Made by a program: the position numbers and the translations under genes. This document shows, in pieces, positions 51,363-60,317 of a stretch of 64,000 nt of DNA (its first letter is position 1; every line of letters starts with the position of its first letter). This DNA comes from Bacillus methanolicus PB1 (GTDB taxonomy: Bacteria > Bacillota > Bacilli > Bacillales > Cytobacillaceae), in contig NZ_AFEU01000003.1 of assembly GCF_000262755.1 (NCBI RefSeq), positions 62,001 to 126,000 on the forward strand. The letters are read 5' to 3'. The notes beneath the pieces were generated by a model, which searched no databases, had not been told where the DNA came from, and saw only the letters and a list, made by a program, of their open reading frames with translations.

Positions 51363-52229
51363 TTATTTATTTGTTTTCGTTTTCCATTCAATGAAATTTT
51401 TCACAACTAAGGTAACGATCGCGAGAATGGACATTAATGACGCCACTGCAAAAGCAGCTGAAAATTGATATTCATTGTATAAAATTTCAATATGTAGTGG
51501 CATTGTGTTTGTTAATCCCCGAATATGCCCGGAAACGACGGATACAGCTCCAAATTCTCCAATCGAACGGGCATTGCATAAGATAACCCCATATAATAAC
51601 CCCCACTTGATTTTTGGGAGTGTGACAAACAAGAATGTTTTCCAACCGTTTGCACCTAAAGTGAATGACGCTTCCTCTTCTGCAGATCCTTGGGCTTGCA
51701 TTAATGGAATAAGTTCACGAGCAACAAACGGCAGTGTTACAAATAATGTTGCCAGAACAATTCCCGGTACAGCAAAAATGATTTTAATATCGTGTTCAAA
51801 GAGCCATGGACCTAAAAAACCATGAGTACCAAATAATAAGACAAAAACTAACCCTGCAATCACTGGAGAAACAGCAAATGGAAGATCAATAATGGTAATT
51901 AGGATATTTTTTCCTTTAAAATCAAATTTTGAAACTAACCATGCAGCAGCTATTCCAAATATGGCATTTAATGGAACGATGATTAAAGCGACAATTAATG
52001 TTAATTTTATAGCCGCCAAAGCGTCAGGATGACGTATGGAAGCGAAATAAACATCTATGCCTTTATCAAAAGCCTTTACAAAAATGGCGATAAGAGGTAA
52101 TACAAGAAATAGACTTAAAAATACTATGACAATCGCAATAAGAAAAAAACGAACAAGACGCGGTTCAGTTGTGCTTCTGGATGATTCCAGCGGTGGATTC
52201 GTTTGTTGCATCGGTATATATCCAGCCAT
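51363..52229 (-). CDS. cysW: sulfate ABC transporter, permease CysW
   Basis: 288 residues, six membrane helices. FPLVLPL-type first helix ([18 protein letters not shown]), [39 protein letters not shown] and the EAA loop [27 protein letters not shown] precedes the ATG. It pairs with CysT to form the membrane channel. It is 11 bases after cysT. Confidence 0.94.
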   Translation of the reverse strand: MAGYIPMQQTNPPLESSRSTTEPRLVRFFLIAIVIVFLSLFLVLPLIAIFVKAFDKGIDVYFASIRHPDALAAIKLTLIVALIIVPLNAIFGIAAAWLVSKFDFKGKNILITIIDLPFAVSPVIAGLVFVLLFGTHGFLGPWLFEHDIKIIFAVPGIVLATLFVTLPFVARELIPLMQAQGSAEEEASFTLGANGWKTFLFVTLPKIKWGLLYGVILCNARSIGEFGAVSVVSGHIRGLTNTMPLHIEILYNEYQFSAAFAVASLMSILAIVTLVVKNFIEWKTKTNK

Positions 52230-52240
52230 GCCAATCCCTC

Positions 52241-53080
52241 CTAACTATGTACAAATTTTTTATTTGTCCACCATTGAAAGAAATTAATCAGAAATAAAAG
52301 GATAAAAGAAATAACTAACATAACCGTGGCAATGGCGGTTGCTCCTGCATAATCATATTGTTCCAGTTTTGTCATAATTAAGAGAGGTGTAATTTCTGTA
52401 CGCATTGGCATGTTTCCTGCAATAAAAACAACTGAGCCATATTCCCCTAGTGCTCTTGCAAATGCTAATGAAAATCCGGTAATGACCGCAGGCAATATTT
52501 CTGGAAAAATAACTTTTAAAAACGTTTGGAGGCGACTTGCCCCCAGACTTGCTGAAGCCTCTTCTATTTCTTTATCTATGTTTTGCAAGACTGGTTGAAC
52601 CATGCGAACAACAAATGGCAAACCAATGAACGTTAAAGCAATGATAATTCCTATAGGAGTAAATGCTACTTTAAATCCTAGAAATTGCCCAATCCATCCA
52701 TTAGGTGTATACAATGCCGTTAAAGAAATCCCGGCTATAGCGGTTGGTAATGCAAAAGGCAAATCAACTAATCCATCTGCAATACGTTTTCCCGGAAAAT
52801 GATAACGTACTAACACCCATGCAATTAAAACTCCAAATACTACGTTTATAAGTGCTGCTGCAAAAGATGCTCCAAAACTCAATTTATAAGAAGCTACGAC
52901 CCTAGGTTCTGTTATCGTTTCCCAAAAATCCTTCCACCCCATATTGATTGTATGAAAAAAAATCATAGATAGAGGAAGTAAGACAAGAAGACTGATGTAT
53001 AGCATCGTAAATCCTAGAGATAACCCGAATCCAGGCAGTATATTCGGTTTTTTCCTTTTTAATTTCGACAAGCTTATCAT
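52241..53080 (-). CDS. cysT: sulfate ABC transporter, permease CysT
   Basis: 279 residues, six helices, AAAGGAGAG ribosome-binding site. [40 protein letters not shown], an EAA loop with [20 protein letters not shown], and [17 protein letters not shown], a stretch typical of CysT/CysU. Forms the heterodimeric permease with CysW. An intergenic palindrome (R4) separates it from sbp. Confidence 0.94.
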   Translation of the reverse strand: MISLSKLKRKKPNILPGFGLSLGFTMLYISLLVLLPLSMIFFHTINMGWKDFWETITEPRVVASYKLSFGASFAAALINVVFGVLIAWVLVRYHFPGKRIADGLVDLPFALPTAIAGISLTALYTPNGWIGQFLGFKVAFTPIGIIIALTFIGLPFVVRMVQPVLQNIDKEIEEASASLGASRLQTFLKVIFPEILPAVITGFSLAFARALGEYGSVVFIAGNMPMRTEITPLLIMTKLEQYDYAGATAIATVMLVISFILLFLINFFQWWTNKKFVHS

Positions 53081-53120
53081 GAACTCTCCTTTCCAAAGAT
53101 GACTTTATTAATCAGAAAAA

Positions 53121-53206
53121 AGCGAAGGGTCTGACTCCCTCCGGCAAAGACAATATATAGAATGTTTTTTAGTGTTTGTTTTATATGTTGTGTTGGAGTC
53201 CGCCCT
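53121..53206. repeat. dispersed palindromic element R4, inside the sulfate operon
   Basis: AGGGTCTGACTCCCTCCGGC ... GGAGTCCGCCCT; the reverse complement aligns with the middle and right half of R3, including an AATATATAGAATGTTTTTTAG-like core. It lies between sbp and cysT, where it could reduce downstream expression or stabilise sbp mRNA. Confidence 0.75.
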
Positions 53207-53221
53207 ATCACAGCAAACATT

Positions 53222-54301
53222 TTATTTAGGCTCATAAATTTGATCAAATGTTCCACCATCATTAAAGTGTGTTTCCTGAGCTTTTTTCCATCCACCGAAT
53301 TTTTCATCAATGGTTACTAACTCAATTTCCGGAAATGTATCTTCATATTTTTTAAGTATTTTTTCGTTTCGCGGACGATAATAATTTTTAGCAACAATCT
53401 CTTGACCTTTTTCTGTGTATAAATATTTAAGGTAAGCTTCAGCTACTTCTCTCGTACCTTTTTTGTCTACAATTTTATCAACAACAGCAACCGGCGGTTC
53501 AGCAAGAATACTGATGGACGGAACGAGAATTTCAAATTTATCTTTACCTAATTCATTAACGGTAAGAAATGCCTCATTTTCCCATGCAATTAATACATCT
53601 CCAATTCCTCTTTCAACAAAAGTGGTTGTAGAGCCGCGCGCTCCGGAGTCCAAAACTTCAACATTTTTATATAATTGTTTCATAAAATCTTTTACTTTTT
53701 GTTCGTCGCCATTGTATTTTTTATCTGCATAAGCCCAAGCTGCCAAATAGTTCCACCTTGCACCGCCTGAAGTTTTTGGATTAGGGGTAATCACGGATAC
53801 ATCTTTTTTGATTAAATCATCCCAATCCCTGATCCCTTTAGGATTTCCTTTTCGAACAAGAAACACAATCGTTGAAGTGTAAGGAGTGGAGTTATCATCC
53901 AATCGTTTTTGCCAATCTTTATCAAGCAAGCCTCTCGCTTCGGCAATCATATCGATATCATAAGCTAAAGCTAATGTAACTACATCAGCTTCAAGACCAT
54001 CAACAACCGCACGGCCTTGCTTGCCTGAACCTCCATGGGATTGTTGAATTGTTACGGTCTGCCCTGTTTTCTCTTTCCAATACTTAATGAACTCTTCATT
54101 AAATTCCTGATATAACTCGCGAGTTGGATCATAAGAAACATTTAATAACTCAACCGGTTCTTTGCTGGACGTTTTTTCAGTAGTTTTTTCATTTTTTTCT
54201 TCATTGCTGCTTGTTTGATTGCTGCTGCACGCTGCTAGTAGTATTGATAATAGTGTTAAAACGAGAAAAAATTTTAATAGTGTTTTTTTAGCATTGAACA
54301 T
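53222..54301 (-). CDS. sbp: sulfate-binding lipoprotein
   Basis: 359 residues. Lipoprotein signal with lipobox LLAAC, then a Ser/Lys/Glu-rich linker. Sulfate-binding family motifs: [104 protein letters not shown]. It binds sulfate at the outer face of the membrane and delivers it to CysTWA. GGGGGA precedes the ATG. Leader E5 lies just upstream. Confidence 0.95.
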   Translation of the reverse strand: MFNAKKTLLKFFLVLTLLSILLAACSSNQTSSNEEKNEKTTEKTSSKEPVELLNVSYDPTRELYQEFNEEFIKYWKEKTGQTVTIQQSHGGSGKQGRAVVDGLEADVVTLALAYDIDMIAEARGLLDKDWQKRLDDNSTPYTSTIVFLVRKGNPKGIRDWDDLIKKDVSVITPNPKTSGGARWNYLAAWAYADKKYNGDEQKVKDFMKQLYKNVEVLDSGARGSTTTFVERGIGDVLIAWENEAFLTVNELGKDKFEILVPSISILAEPPVAVVDKIVDKKGTREVAEAYLKYLYTEKGQEIVAKNYYRPRNEKILKKYEDTFPEIELVTIDEKFGGWKKAQETHFNDGGTFDQIYEPK

Positions 54302-54333
54302 AATTAGATCCCCCTTTTATTATTTTTATAAAA

Positions 54334-54392
54334 TAAAAAGGCTGCCATCTTTAAAATAAAGATTAGCAGCCTTCAGTATGTCTGATCAGCGC
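54334..54392 (-). ncRNA. sulfur leader element E5 (sbp leader)
   Basis: Perfect mini-hairpin TCAG-ACATA-CTGA, then AAGGCTGC.AATCTTT / AAAGAT.GCAGCCTT with a TTTTT tail, ending 34 bases before the sbp start. The terminator arm is GGCTGC rather than GGCTC, with the pairing kept. Confidence 0.8.
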
Positions 54393-54419
54393 AATTAATA
54401 GTATTTATTTTATAACGTT

Positions 54420-54448
54420 ATCTTATCCTTACTTTTCCAACCTGTCAA
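54420..54448 (-). promoter_or_regulatory. sbp promoter
   Basis: -35 TTGACA, -10 TAAGAT, spacing 17. The spacer begins GGTTGGAAAAGTA, matching the ssuA promoter spacer. Confidence 0.85.
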
Positions 54449-54522
54449 GTAGGGATTGAATATTTTTTGGTTGGGGAACATTTTGTTATTAAAACCGCGA
54501 ATCAATGGAAAGAAAAATCAAA

Positions 54523-54645
54523 TCATGTTTTTTCAGTTGCTGATACACGATGAATTGCGGCAGGTGTCAAAACTCCTGTCCAAATGACTGCCACGGCCAG
54601 AATCATAGACAGACTCTTCCTTATTCCACCCTTATTCATTTTCAT
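54523..54645 (-). CDS. small secreted-type peptide
   Basis: 40 residues, MKMNKGGIRKSLSMILAVAV ... TPAAIHRVSATEKT. It is a classic signal peptide (basic n-region, hydrophobic core) with an SAT cleavage region and almost nothing after it. A good GGAAGAGAGG site precedes it. It is either a small secreted peptide or the surviving start of a deleted secreted protein. Confidence 0.5.
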   Translation of the reverse strand: MKMNKGGIRKSLSMILAVAVIWTGVLTPAAIHRVSATEKT

Positions 54646-54848
54646 CCTCTCTTCCTGTAATAATTTTGTAATCAAAAATAAGTGTAAGGATGGCATATGA
54701 AAGAAATTGAAGGAAATGTAAAGAGGTTGTAAAGAGGCATAAAATGGTAGGAAAGTCCTCGGGAAGGAAAAAATAGATAACCGGCCCAGACATTCACTGA
54801 AATCTTCCTCCCCTTATGTTTCGTTGCATAAAAGTCATTTGGCAAGAC

Positions 54849-55448
54849 CTATTTAAACCAGCCCTTCTCTTTCGATTGTTTTATAGCTTCGATCCGGTTC
54901 GTTACCTCAAGCTTATCCAATATGGTTGAAATATAGTTTCTGACCGTTCCTGTTTTGATACTTAGCTCATCAGCGATTTCTTTTGTGTTTTTTCCATCGG
55001 CTACAAGTTCTAACACTTCTTTCTCCCGTTCAGTCAAAGGATTTTCTTCACTGTAAACATCGTCCATCAGTTCGGGTGCATAGATTCGCTTGCCTGCCAT
55101 GACGCTGCGGATCGAACTTGCAAGTTCTTCGCTGGGGCTGTCCTTTAATAAATAGCCGCTTACACCCGCTTTTAAAGCTCGTTGGAAATAACCGGTACGG
55201 GCGAACGTTGTTAAAATAATCACTTTGCATCCCAGTCCCTTCAGATCTTCAGCTGCCTCGAGTCCGCTTTTTTTAGGCATTTCAATATCCATGATACAAA
55301 CATCAGGCTGAAACTGATGCACGAGAGAAATAGCCTCTTCGCCGTTTCCTGCCATTCCCACCACTTCCATATCTTCTTCCAAATTGAGCAGAGAACCTAA
55401 GGCACCTAACATCATACGCTGGTCTTCAGCAATGACTATCCTAATCAT
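54849..55448 (-). CDS. desR: NarL/LuxR-type response regulator DesR
   Basis: 199 residues. Receiver domain with the phosphorylated Asp in DVCIMDIEMPKKSGLEA and the conserved Lys in LKDSPSEE. C-terminal LuxR helix-turn-helix LTEREKEVLELVADGKNTKE, then IADELSIKTGTVRNYISTIL. Length and sequence match B. subtilis DesR, which activates the desaturase gene when membranes become too ordered at low temperature. Its ATG overlaps the desK stop (ATGA), so the two are coupled. Confidence 0.93.
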   Translation of the reverse strand: MIRIVIAEDQRMMLGALGSLLNLEEDMEVVGMAGNGEEAISLVHQFQPDVCIMDIEMPKKSGLEAAEDLKGLGCKVIILTTFARTGYFQRALKAGVSGYLLKDSPSEELASSIRSVMAGKRIYAPELMDDVYSEENPLTEREKEVLELVADGKNTKEIADELSIKTGTVRNYISTILDKLEVTNRIEAIKQSKEKGWFK

Positions 55449-56578
55449 TTAAGTTCCTCCTTAACCTCCTGCTTTACAACATTAGGGACTTTGATGATAA
55501 GTGTTGTTCCTTCATTTGATATAATTTCCAGACTTCCGTTCACAAAATCAAGGCGTTCTTTCATTCCCAACAGTCCGTTTCCTTTCACAAGGTCCTGATC
55601 CTCCACAATGCCGATTCCGTCGTCATGCACAGTAATGCATATTTCATTCCAAGATTGTTCTATGATGATTTGGCAAGTTGAAGCCTTGCTGTGCTTGACG
55701 ACATTTGTTACCGCTTCTTTTAAACACATACTAAGAATATTCTCAAGAAACGGGGATACGTTTATTAATGTGAATTCTTCAGTTACTAAATCGATTTGGG
55801 CTGCTTTCAGTATTTGTTTAACACGCAAGATTTCTTCTTTCAATCGAACACCGCGCATTTGTGAGACCATTTTCCTTACTTCATTCAATGCGGATCTAGC
55901 GGTTTGCTGAACGTCTTTTAATTCATTACGCGCTTGCTCGGCATCTTTGTATATCAATTTTCTCGCCAAGTCGCTTTTTAAGCCGATGAGAGAGAGCTTC
56001 TGTCCTAACGTATCATGAAGATCTCGGGCAATTCGTTGGCGCTCCTCCTGTTTTACAAGCTCAGCGATTCTTTTGTTGGCGTCTTCGAGTTGTTCTTCGA
56101 GCTGCCCCTGCTTTTTCCGATTATAAATGTTAAATGGAAGAAGGATGATACTTATGCAAATAATAATAATAAAAGGCAGCTGCTTTAAGAATAACTTTTC
56201 CTGCAGGACCACGTTAAAATTAATCGAAATTGTCGTAGCGACCAGGTGGATAATGTATACCGTGAAAAATGCGATACGGTTTTTTATATGACCGTTATAG
56301 TAAGCAATATAAAAAGCAAAATAGATAAACTGGAAAAGGATTGTCATCGTTGTGGAAATACCTATCAAGATGGAAGTCCACAAATAAACGGACCACCCTT
56401 TTGAAATAAAAGCAAATCGAAAGGTGATGAAAAATATGATTGTTAGCACAATCCCCACTATGATTTCCTTAGTAGAGGAAGATTGGAATATAAAATAGAA
56501 TGGCAAAATGCTAAAAACGCTCCATATATAAGGAGAAATTCCCGAGAACTTCCGAATTACCGTAAACTTTTTTTGCAT
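55445..56578 (-). CDS. desK: membrane fluidity sensor histidine kinase DesK
   Basis: 377 residues from ATG 56578 (GAGG nine bases upstream; a TTG two codons earlier is unlikely). Five N-terminal membrane helices (GISPYIWSVFSILPFYFIFQ onwards) form the thermosensor. Then the coiled coil EEQLEDANKRIAELVKQEER, HisKA_3 with the phospho-acceptor in IARDLHDTLGQKLSLIGLKS, and an HATPase domain (EAVTNVVKHSKAS, VHDDGIGI, GNGLLGMKERL). Near match to B. subtilis DesK throughout. Confidence 0.94.
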   Translation of the reverse strand: MQKKFTVIRKFSGISPYIWSVFSILPFYFIFQSSSTKEIIVGIVLTIIFFITFRFAFISKGWSVYLWTSILIGISTTMTILFQFIYFAFYIAYYNGHIKNRIAFFTVYIIHLVATTISINFNVVLQEKLFLKQLPFIIIICISIILLPFNIYNRKKQGQLEEQLEDANKRIAELVKQEERQRIARDLHDTLGQKLSLIGLKSDLARKLIYKDAEQARNELKDVQQTARSALNEVRKMVSQMRGVRLKEEILRVKQILKAAQIDLVTEEFTLINVSPFLENILSMCLKEAVTNVVKHSKASTCQIIIEQSWNEICITVHDDGIGIVEDQDLVKGNGLLGMKERLDFVNGSLEIISNEGTTLIIKVPNVVKQEVKEELK

Positions 56579-56684
56579 GTTCAAAATCCTCTTTTTAGTG
56601 ACTTACCTTATCTTATCATAGATTCATCATTGCATCTCAAAATCTTTGTCACTATTTCTTTATTCCAAAAGGCAAAAGATACAT

Positions 56685-57716
56685 CTACAGTTCTGATTTC
56701 ACTTGAGATGAGCCTCTTTTTTTCTTTTTTGTCGATAAATCTTTAAATCCAACAAACTTTTTGTTTTGTTCGTCCCACAGGCGAAATCGAAGTGAATGCA
56801 AGCTTGTTGACAAAGTAATCGTAGGCACGTTTTGTAAAGGAAGAGTTTGATTGTGTGCCTCTTCAAGTTTATAGTTTGGAACCCTTGGGCTTAAATGATG
56901 AACGTGGTGGAAGCCGATGTTTCCGGTAAGCCATTGCAGCGGTTTTGGAAGCTTATAGTATGAACTCCCTTCAACAGCTGCTTTCACGTACTCCCAGTTT
57001 TCATCTTCTTCAAAATAAGAATCCTCAAATGTGTGCTGCACGTAAAAAAGCCATACACCGAGAGAACCTGAAATTAAAAAGATCGGCCCTTGTATGAGAA
57101 GAAATGACTCCCATCCGATCGTCAAGTAGAATACACCAGCCATAGCAACGATTGAAATATTTGTCAAATAGGTGTTAAGGCGTTCCTTTAGCCTGGCACC
57201 TTTTCTGTTAAATCGATTTTTAATAAGGAAAATGTAAATAGGGCCTAAACCAAACATCACGAACGGATTCCGATAAAACCGATAAGCTAATTTGGTCAAA
57301 AGCGGCGCTGACATATATTCATCGACCGTAAGAAGCCATATATCCCCTGTTCCGCGCTTATCTAAGTTAGAGCTGGTTGCATGATGGACTGAATGGTCGT
57401 GCTGCCATTGGCTGTACGGAAAAAAGGTTAAAATACCTGTTATTGTTCCAAGAATTTTATTAGCAAGCCGATTTTGAAAAAAAGAATAGTGGCAGCAGTC
57501 ATGGAAAATGATGAAAATCCGCACTAAAAATCCGGCGGCAATTGCGCAAATTACAAATGTAAGGACATAAGAAACGGATAGACTTTGATAAGCTAAGTAC
57601 CATAAAAGAAAAAAAGGCACAACGGTATTGATTAGCTGCCACATACTATCTTTTGTATTAGGTTTTTCATAAGGAGCCATTTGCTTCCTTAAATTTTTTT
57701 GTTTTTGATTGGTCAT
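56685..57716 (-). CDS. des: acyl-lipid desaturase
   Basis: 343 residues. Membrane di-iron desaturase with three histidine boxes: FHDCCHYSFF, HDHSVHHATSS and HHVHHLSPRVPNY. Four membrane segments. It is the target of DesKR in B. subtilis, where it introduces a delta-5 double bond into membrane phospholipid acyl chains using oxygen and reduced ferredoxin or flavodoxin. GGAAGGAAA precedes the ATG. It lies just upstream of desK, in the same order as in B. subtilis. Confidence 0.94.
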   Translation of the reverse strand: MTNQKQKNLRKQMAPYEKPNTKDSMWQLINTVVPFFLLWYLAYQSLSVSYVLTFVICAIAAGFLVRIFIIFHDCCHYSFFQNRLANKILGTITGILTFFPYSQWQHDHSVHHATSSNLDKRGTGDIWLLTVDEYMSAPLLTKLAYRFYRNPFVMFGLGPIYIFLIKNRFNRKGARLKERLNTYLTNISIVAMAGVFYLTIGWESFLLIQGPIFLISGSLGVWLFYVQHTFEDSYFEEDENWEYVKAAVEGSSYYKLPKPLQWLTGNIGFHHVHHLSPRVPNYKLEEAHNQTLPLQNVPTITLSTSLHSLRFRLWDEQNKKFVGFKDLSTKKKKRGSSQVKSEL

Positions 57717-57778
57717 TTATTTTTTTCCTTCCTAATTTGTTTAATCTAAACATAAAGGAAGGAGATGGACTTGTGTAG

Positions 57779-57819
57779 TCATATGTGTCATGTGCAAGAT
57801 ATGATAAATGTCATGTATG
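57779..57819 (-). promoter_or_regulatory. candidate DesR binding region upstream of des
   Basis: Two direct copies of CATGACA (complements at 57786-57792 and 57809-57815) 23 bases apart, with TATCATAT between, about 70-100 bases before the des start. This fits the tandem operator used by DesR, but no alignment could be run. Confidence 0.45.
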
Positions 57820-57991
57820 GTTAATAAGTATCTTATAAAAAAAAGCTCTAACCTTTAAATGGAGTTTTTATCTATAGTAGTTATTGTTTTCTATTCTTTT
57901 TGGGTATAAAAAAACCCCCAAATAATTAGGAGGAAGGTAGCAAATACTTCCAGAAAAGTGCCAATGCAGTCTACCATAAGATGATTTACTA

Positions 57992-58558
57992 TCATTCATA
58001 TTCATGAATCCACTTTTCCAGTCTTTCGATTGTTAAGTCCAATTTGGCTTTTTTTCTCATATATTCTAAATCAATACGTTCAAAATGAAGATAAAACATT
58101 CTTTTTCCCCATTCGCAATCAGAGGTTGATTTCCAATGGATACAAGCTCGTAATCGATCTAAAATAATGTCTTCAATTCCAATGACATAAACTTTTGATC
58201 CATCTCTTAATTTAAGTTCAATGATTTTTTCATAATCGGCATCTTCTAATATATCATTTGGAATTTCAATACTGACCATTAGCTCTTCATGATACCAATG
58301 TCGTCCTTCTGGAATAAATCCTAATTGAACAAGAATGTCGCCCGCTAGTTTTCGATCACTCACAATTACGTCGATATCAACTGTAGTATAATCACTTCTT
58401 GTGTAAATTTCGACAGCTAATCCTCCGACTATGACAGGTCGAATCCGGTTATTTTCTAATAATTTAGTGAGAACAGCTGTTACATATACCATTTTTTCAA
58501 ACTTACTTTTTGGAATAAGCGAACAAATTTTTTTCTTCGCATCTTCAATCGAATTCAT
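57992..58558 (-). CDS. nucleotidyltransferase-fold protein (AbiEii/MNT-like)
   Basis: 188 residues from ATG 58558 (GAGAGGG nine bases upstream). VIVGGLAVEIYTRSDYTTVD followed by IDVIV is the G-G ... D-x-D core of DNA polymerase-beta-like nucleotidyltransferases. VSIEIPNDILED and VIGIEDIILDRLRACIHWKS follow. Such proteins often act as toxins or in phage defence together with a small partner; the gene overlaps an upstream small ORF. The exact activity is unknown. Confidence 0.75.
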   Translation of the reverse strand: MNSIEDAKKKICSLIPKSKFEKMVYVTAVLTKLLENNRIRPVIVGGLAVEIYTRSDYTTVDIDVIVSDRKLAGDILVQLGFIPEGRHWYHEELMVSIEIPNDILEDADYEKIIELKLRDGSKVYVIGIEDIILDRLRACIHWKSTSDCEWGKRMFYLHFERIDLEYMRKKAKLDLTIERLEKWIHEYE

Positions 58559-58784
58559 AATACCATACCCTCTCACTTAAATATTTCACTTTACCGTCGG
58601 CCTCCGCCTTTTTCCAACGTTTCATACATAACTTATCTAAAATTTCAGCCTCATTTTTATCACGAGGACGTGTACGTATGTTTCGCTCTTGTTTTTTTGT
58701 TCTTAAAATGGTTCGTTCTACTTCTTTTTTCTTTTCAAAAATCTTTTCATTTAGTTCTGAGAAATTTATTTCTTTCATTTCCAA
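58545..58784 (-). CDS. small partner of the nucleotidyltransferase
   Basis: 79 residues, very charged (NEKIFEKKKEVERTILRTKK ... LCMKRWKKAEADGKVKYLSE). It overlaps the start of the nucleotidyltransferase gene by 14 bases, indicating coupled translation as in toxin-antitoxin pairs. No DNA-binding motif is clear. Antitoxin function is inferred from position. Confidence 0.6.
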   Translation of the reverse strand: MEMKEINFSELNEKIFEKKKEVERTILRTKKQERNIRTRPRDKNEAEILDKLCMKRWKKAEADGKVKYLSERVWYYEFD

Positions 58785-58969
58785 TCACTCTCCAAATTTG
58801 CGTTTACCTTAAGTATATCATTTCGTTTAGCGGGTTCATATTCTTCTCAGAAAAACTTCCTTCTACGTTACCTGTTTGTAAATCATATTTCCTTCTCCTA
58901 ATTTCCATAAAACTGCATTTCGGCAATCTCAAATGGTTAATGGCTGCACTCCGTTTCAGTGTGGACTTT

Positions 58970-59232
58970 TACTTTTTTCTAACCTCGCGTTATCTTTGGT
59001 TGACAAGGGAATTCGCGTCAATGGAGTCGCACCCGGCCCCATTTGGACACCATTAATCCCTTCAACATTCCCAAGCCATCAAGTAGCTACTTTTGGTTCC
59101 AACACGCCTATGAAACGAGCCGGCCAGCCAAAAGAAGTTGCTCCAGCGTATGTTTTCCTTGCAAGCGATGATGCCTCTTTCATGACTGGCCAAATCATTC
59201 ATGTGAATGGCGGAGAAATTGTGAATGGATAG
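58970..59232 (+). pseudogene. short-chain dehydrogenase C-terminal remnant
   Basis: ALSLVDKGIRVNGVAPGPIW, then TPLIPSTF..., PMKRAGQPKEVAPAYVFLAS and TGQIIHVNGGEIVNG match the last ~85 residues of classical SDR enzymes. The Rossmann nucleotide-binding motif and the catalytic Y-x3-K upstream are absent, and the sequence before ~58970 has no SDR similarity. A deletion remnant. Confidence 0.85.
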
Positions 59233-59665
59233 GTGGATACGAAGGCTTGGCTTTATTAATTTCCTAATTGGTACCTCATTTGATTTATTAAAATTTTTCA
59301 TGAACGAACGGCTGGCAATATTTTGACCTTGAAAATCATCAATTTCTCCCCACATTTCAATAATATGAGCTTCTTTCTTATTAAAATTAATATATAGGTT
59401 ATAAAAAAAGCCTTCCCTCTTTTTGTAGGGATAGGCTTATCTTTTTTTATTATTTTATCTTTTGTAGAGCAAATCGATTTCGTTTCAGTACAGGGTGTAA
59501 TTTTTCAAATGTATCAGCAACAATCCTTTAAACCGGGATGCATTTGATGTGGCTGACATAAAAATTTGAACGATCGGCGGCAATATTAATGAATGTTCGG
59601 GTGGTTTAAGAGGTTTAAAGTATTAACCGACTCCTAATCGTACAAGGGTCGTTTCAATTACTTTT
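59233..59665. other. intergenic region with one terminator
   Basis: A plus-strand terminator lies at 59409-59445 (AGCCTTCCCT / AGGGATAGGCT followed by TATCTTTTTTTATT). Otherwise no gene or repeat is seen. Confidence 0.6.
59409..59445 (+). terminator. intrinsic terminator downstream of the SDR remnant
   Basis: Stem AGCCTTCCCT / AGGGATAGGCT with one mismatch and a CTTTTTTT tail. Confidence 0.75.
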
Positions 59666-59947
59666 TCATTGTAGGACTCCTTTTGCAGTAATCGTTTTCA
59701 AAAATCCAAACCCCGACAGTTTTATGATCATCTTATCCTTTACCTTTATATTTTTATGTATATAGATTGAAAGATTATCAACATTAAACTCATCATAATA
59801 ATCCAGAGCCTTTGGTTTTCCTAGTAAAGCAATCAAATCCTGAACACCTACAGTACAACACCCGTTTACCTGAACAGTCTCTACTGTTAAAGGTTTCCCT
59901 TTTAATTTAAGCCACTTTTTGGCTTCATTATCTATTTCAAAGTTCAT
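59666..59947 (-). CDS. CC/Se-motif, HesB-like small protein
   Basis: 93 residues: MNFEIDNEAKKWLKLKGKPL, then TVETVQVNGCCTVGVQDL, with a CC pair at residues ~30-31, and a C-terminal beta-rich part ending FGFLKTITAKG. This is the layout of the small HesB-like family in which the CC pair is Cys-Sec in selenoprotein members. Here both codons are cysteine. A role in redox or sulfur/selenium chemistry is suggested but unproven. Single gene. Confidence 0.7.
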   Translation of the reverse strand: MNFEIDNEAKKWLKLKGKPLTVETVQVNGCCTVGVQDLIALLGKPKALDYYDEFNVDNLSIYIHKNIKVKDKMIIKLSGFGFLKTITAKGVLQ

Positions 59948-60214
59948 ACCACAAATTCCATCCTTTCTACTATATTATTTTAAAAAATAATTCTAAACTA
60001 ATCAATTTAAAAAATAATTGTTAGCATTTCAACAACAAAGGATACTTTATAAAGGATGGATTGAATATATAAAGTGGGTTCTCTCATCACTAAAAAGGAC
60101 AATCATACTTTTTTTCATCGCTTCTAAATTCTCTAAACCTCGCTGGCTGTGTCTTGTGCTTAGGCATTACTAAGACTTAGCAAGAAAAGTTAGTTCACAT
60201 TCCATGAAAATAAA

Positions 60215-60242
60215 GACCACGTGCCGATAAGTCGACGTGGTC
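60215..60242 (-). terminator. terminator of the inositol-monophosphatase-like gene
   Basis: GACCACGT / ACGTGGTC stem followed on the minus strand by TTTATTTTC. Confidence 0.8.
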
Positions 60243-60317
60243 ATCACTTTTATTCTTCCAAAATAATATATCCACAAAAGTTTTTTCAGTTAGATTTTTT
60301 GCATAATTCGTTTCCGA

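Noticed and set aside
44652-54392. SAM (S-box), T-box or FMN riboswitch as identity of the sulfur leaders
   Set aside because: The elements are only ~60 bases, lack the four-way junction and GGAGGGA-type S-box core, the AGGGUGGNACCGCG T-box, and the FMN core.
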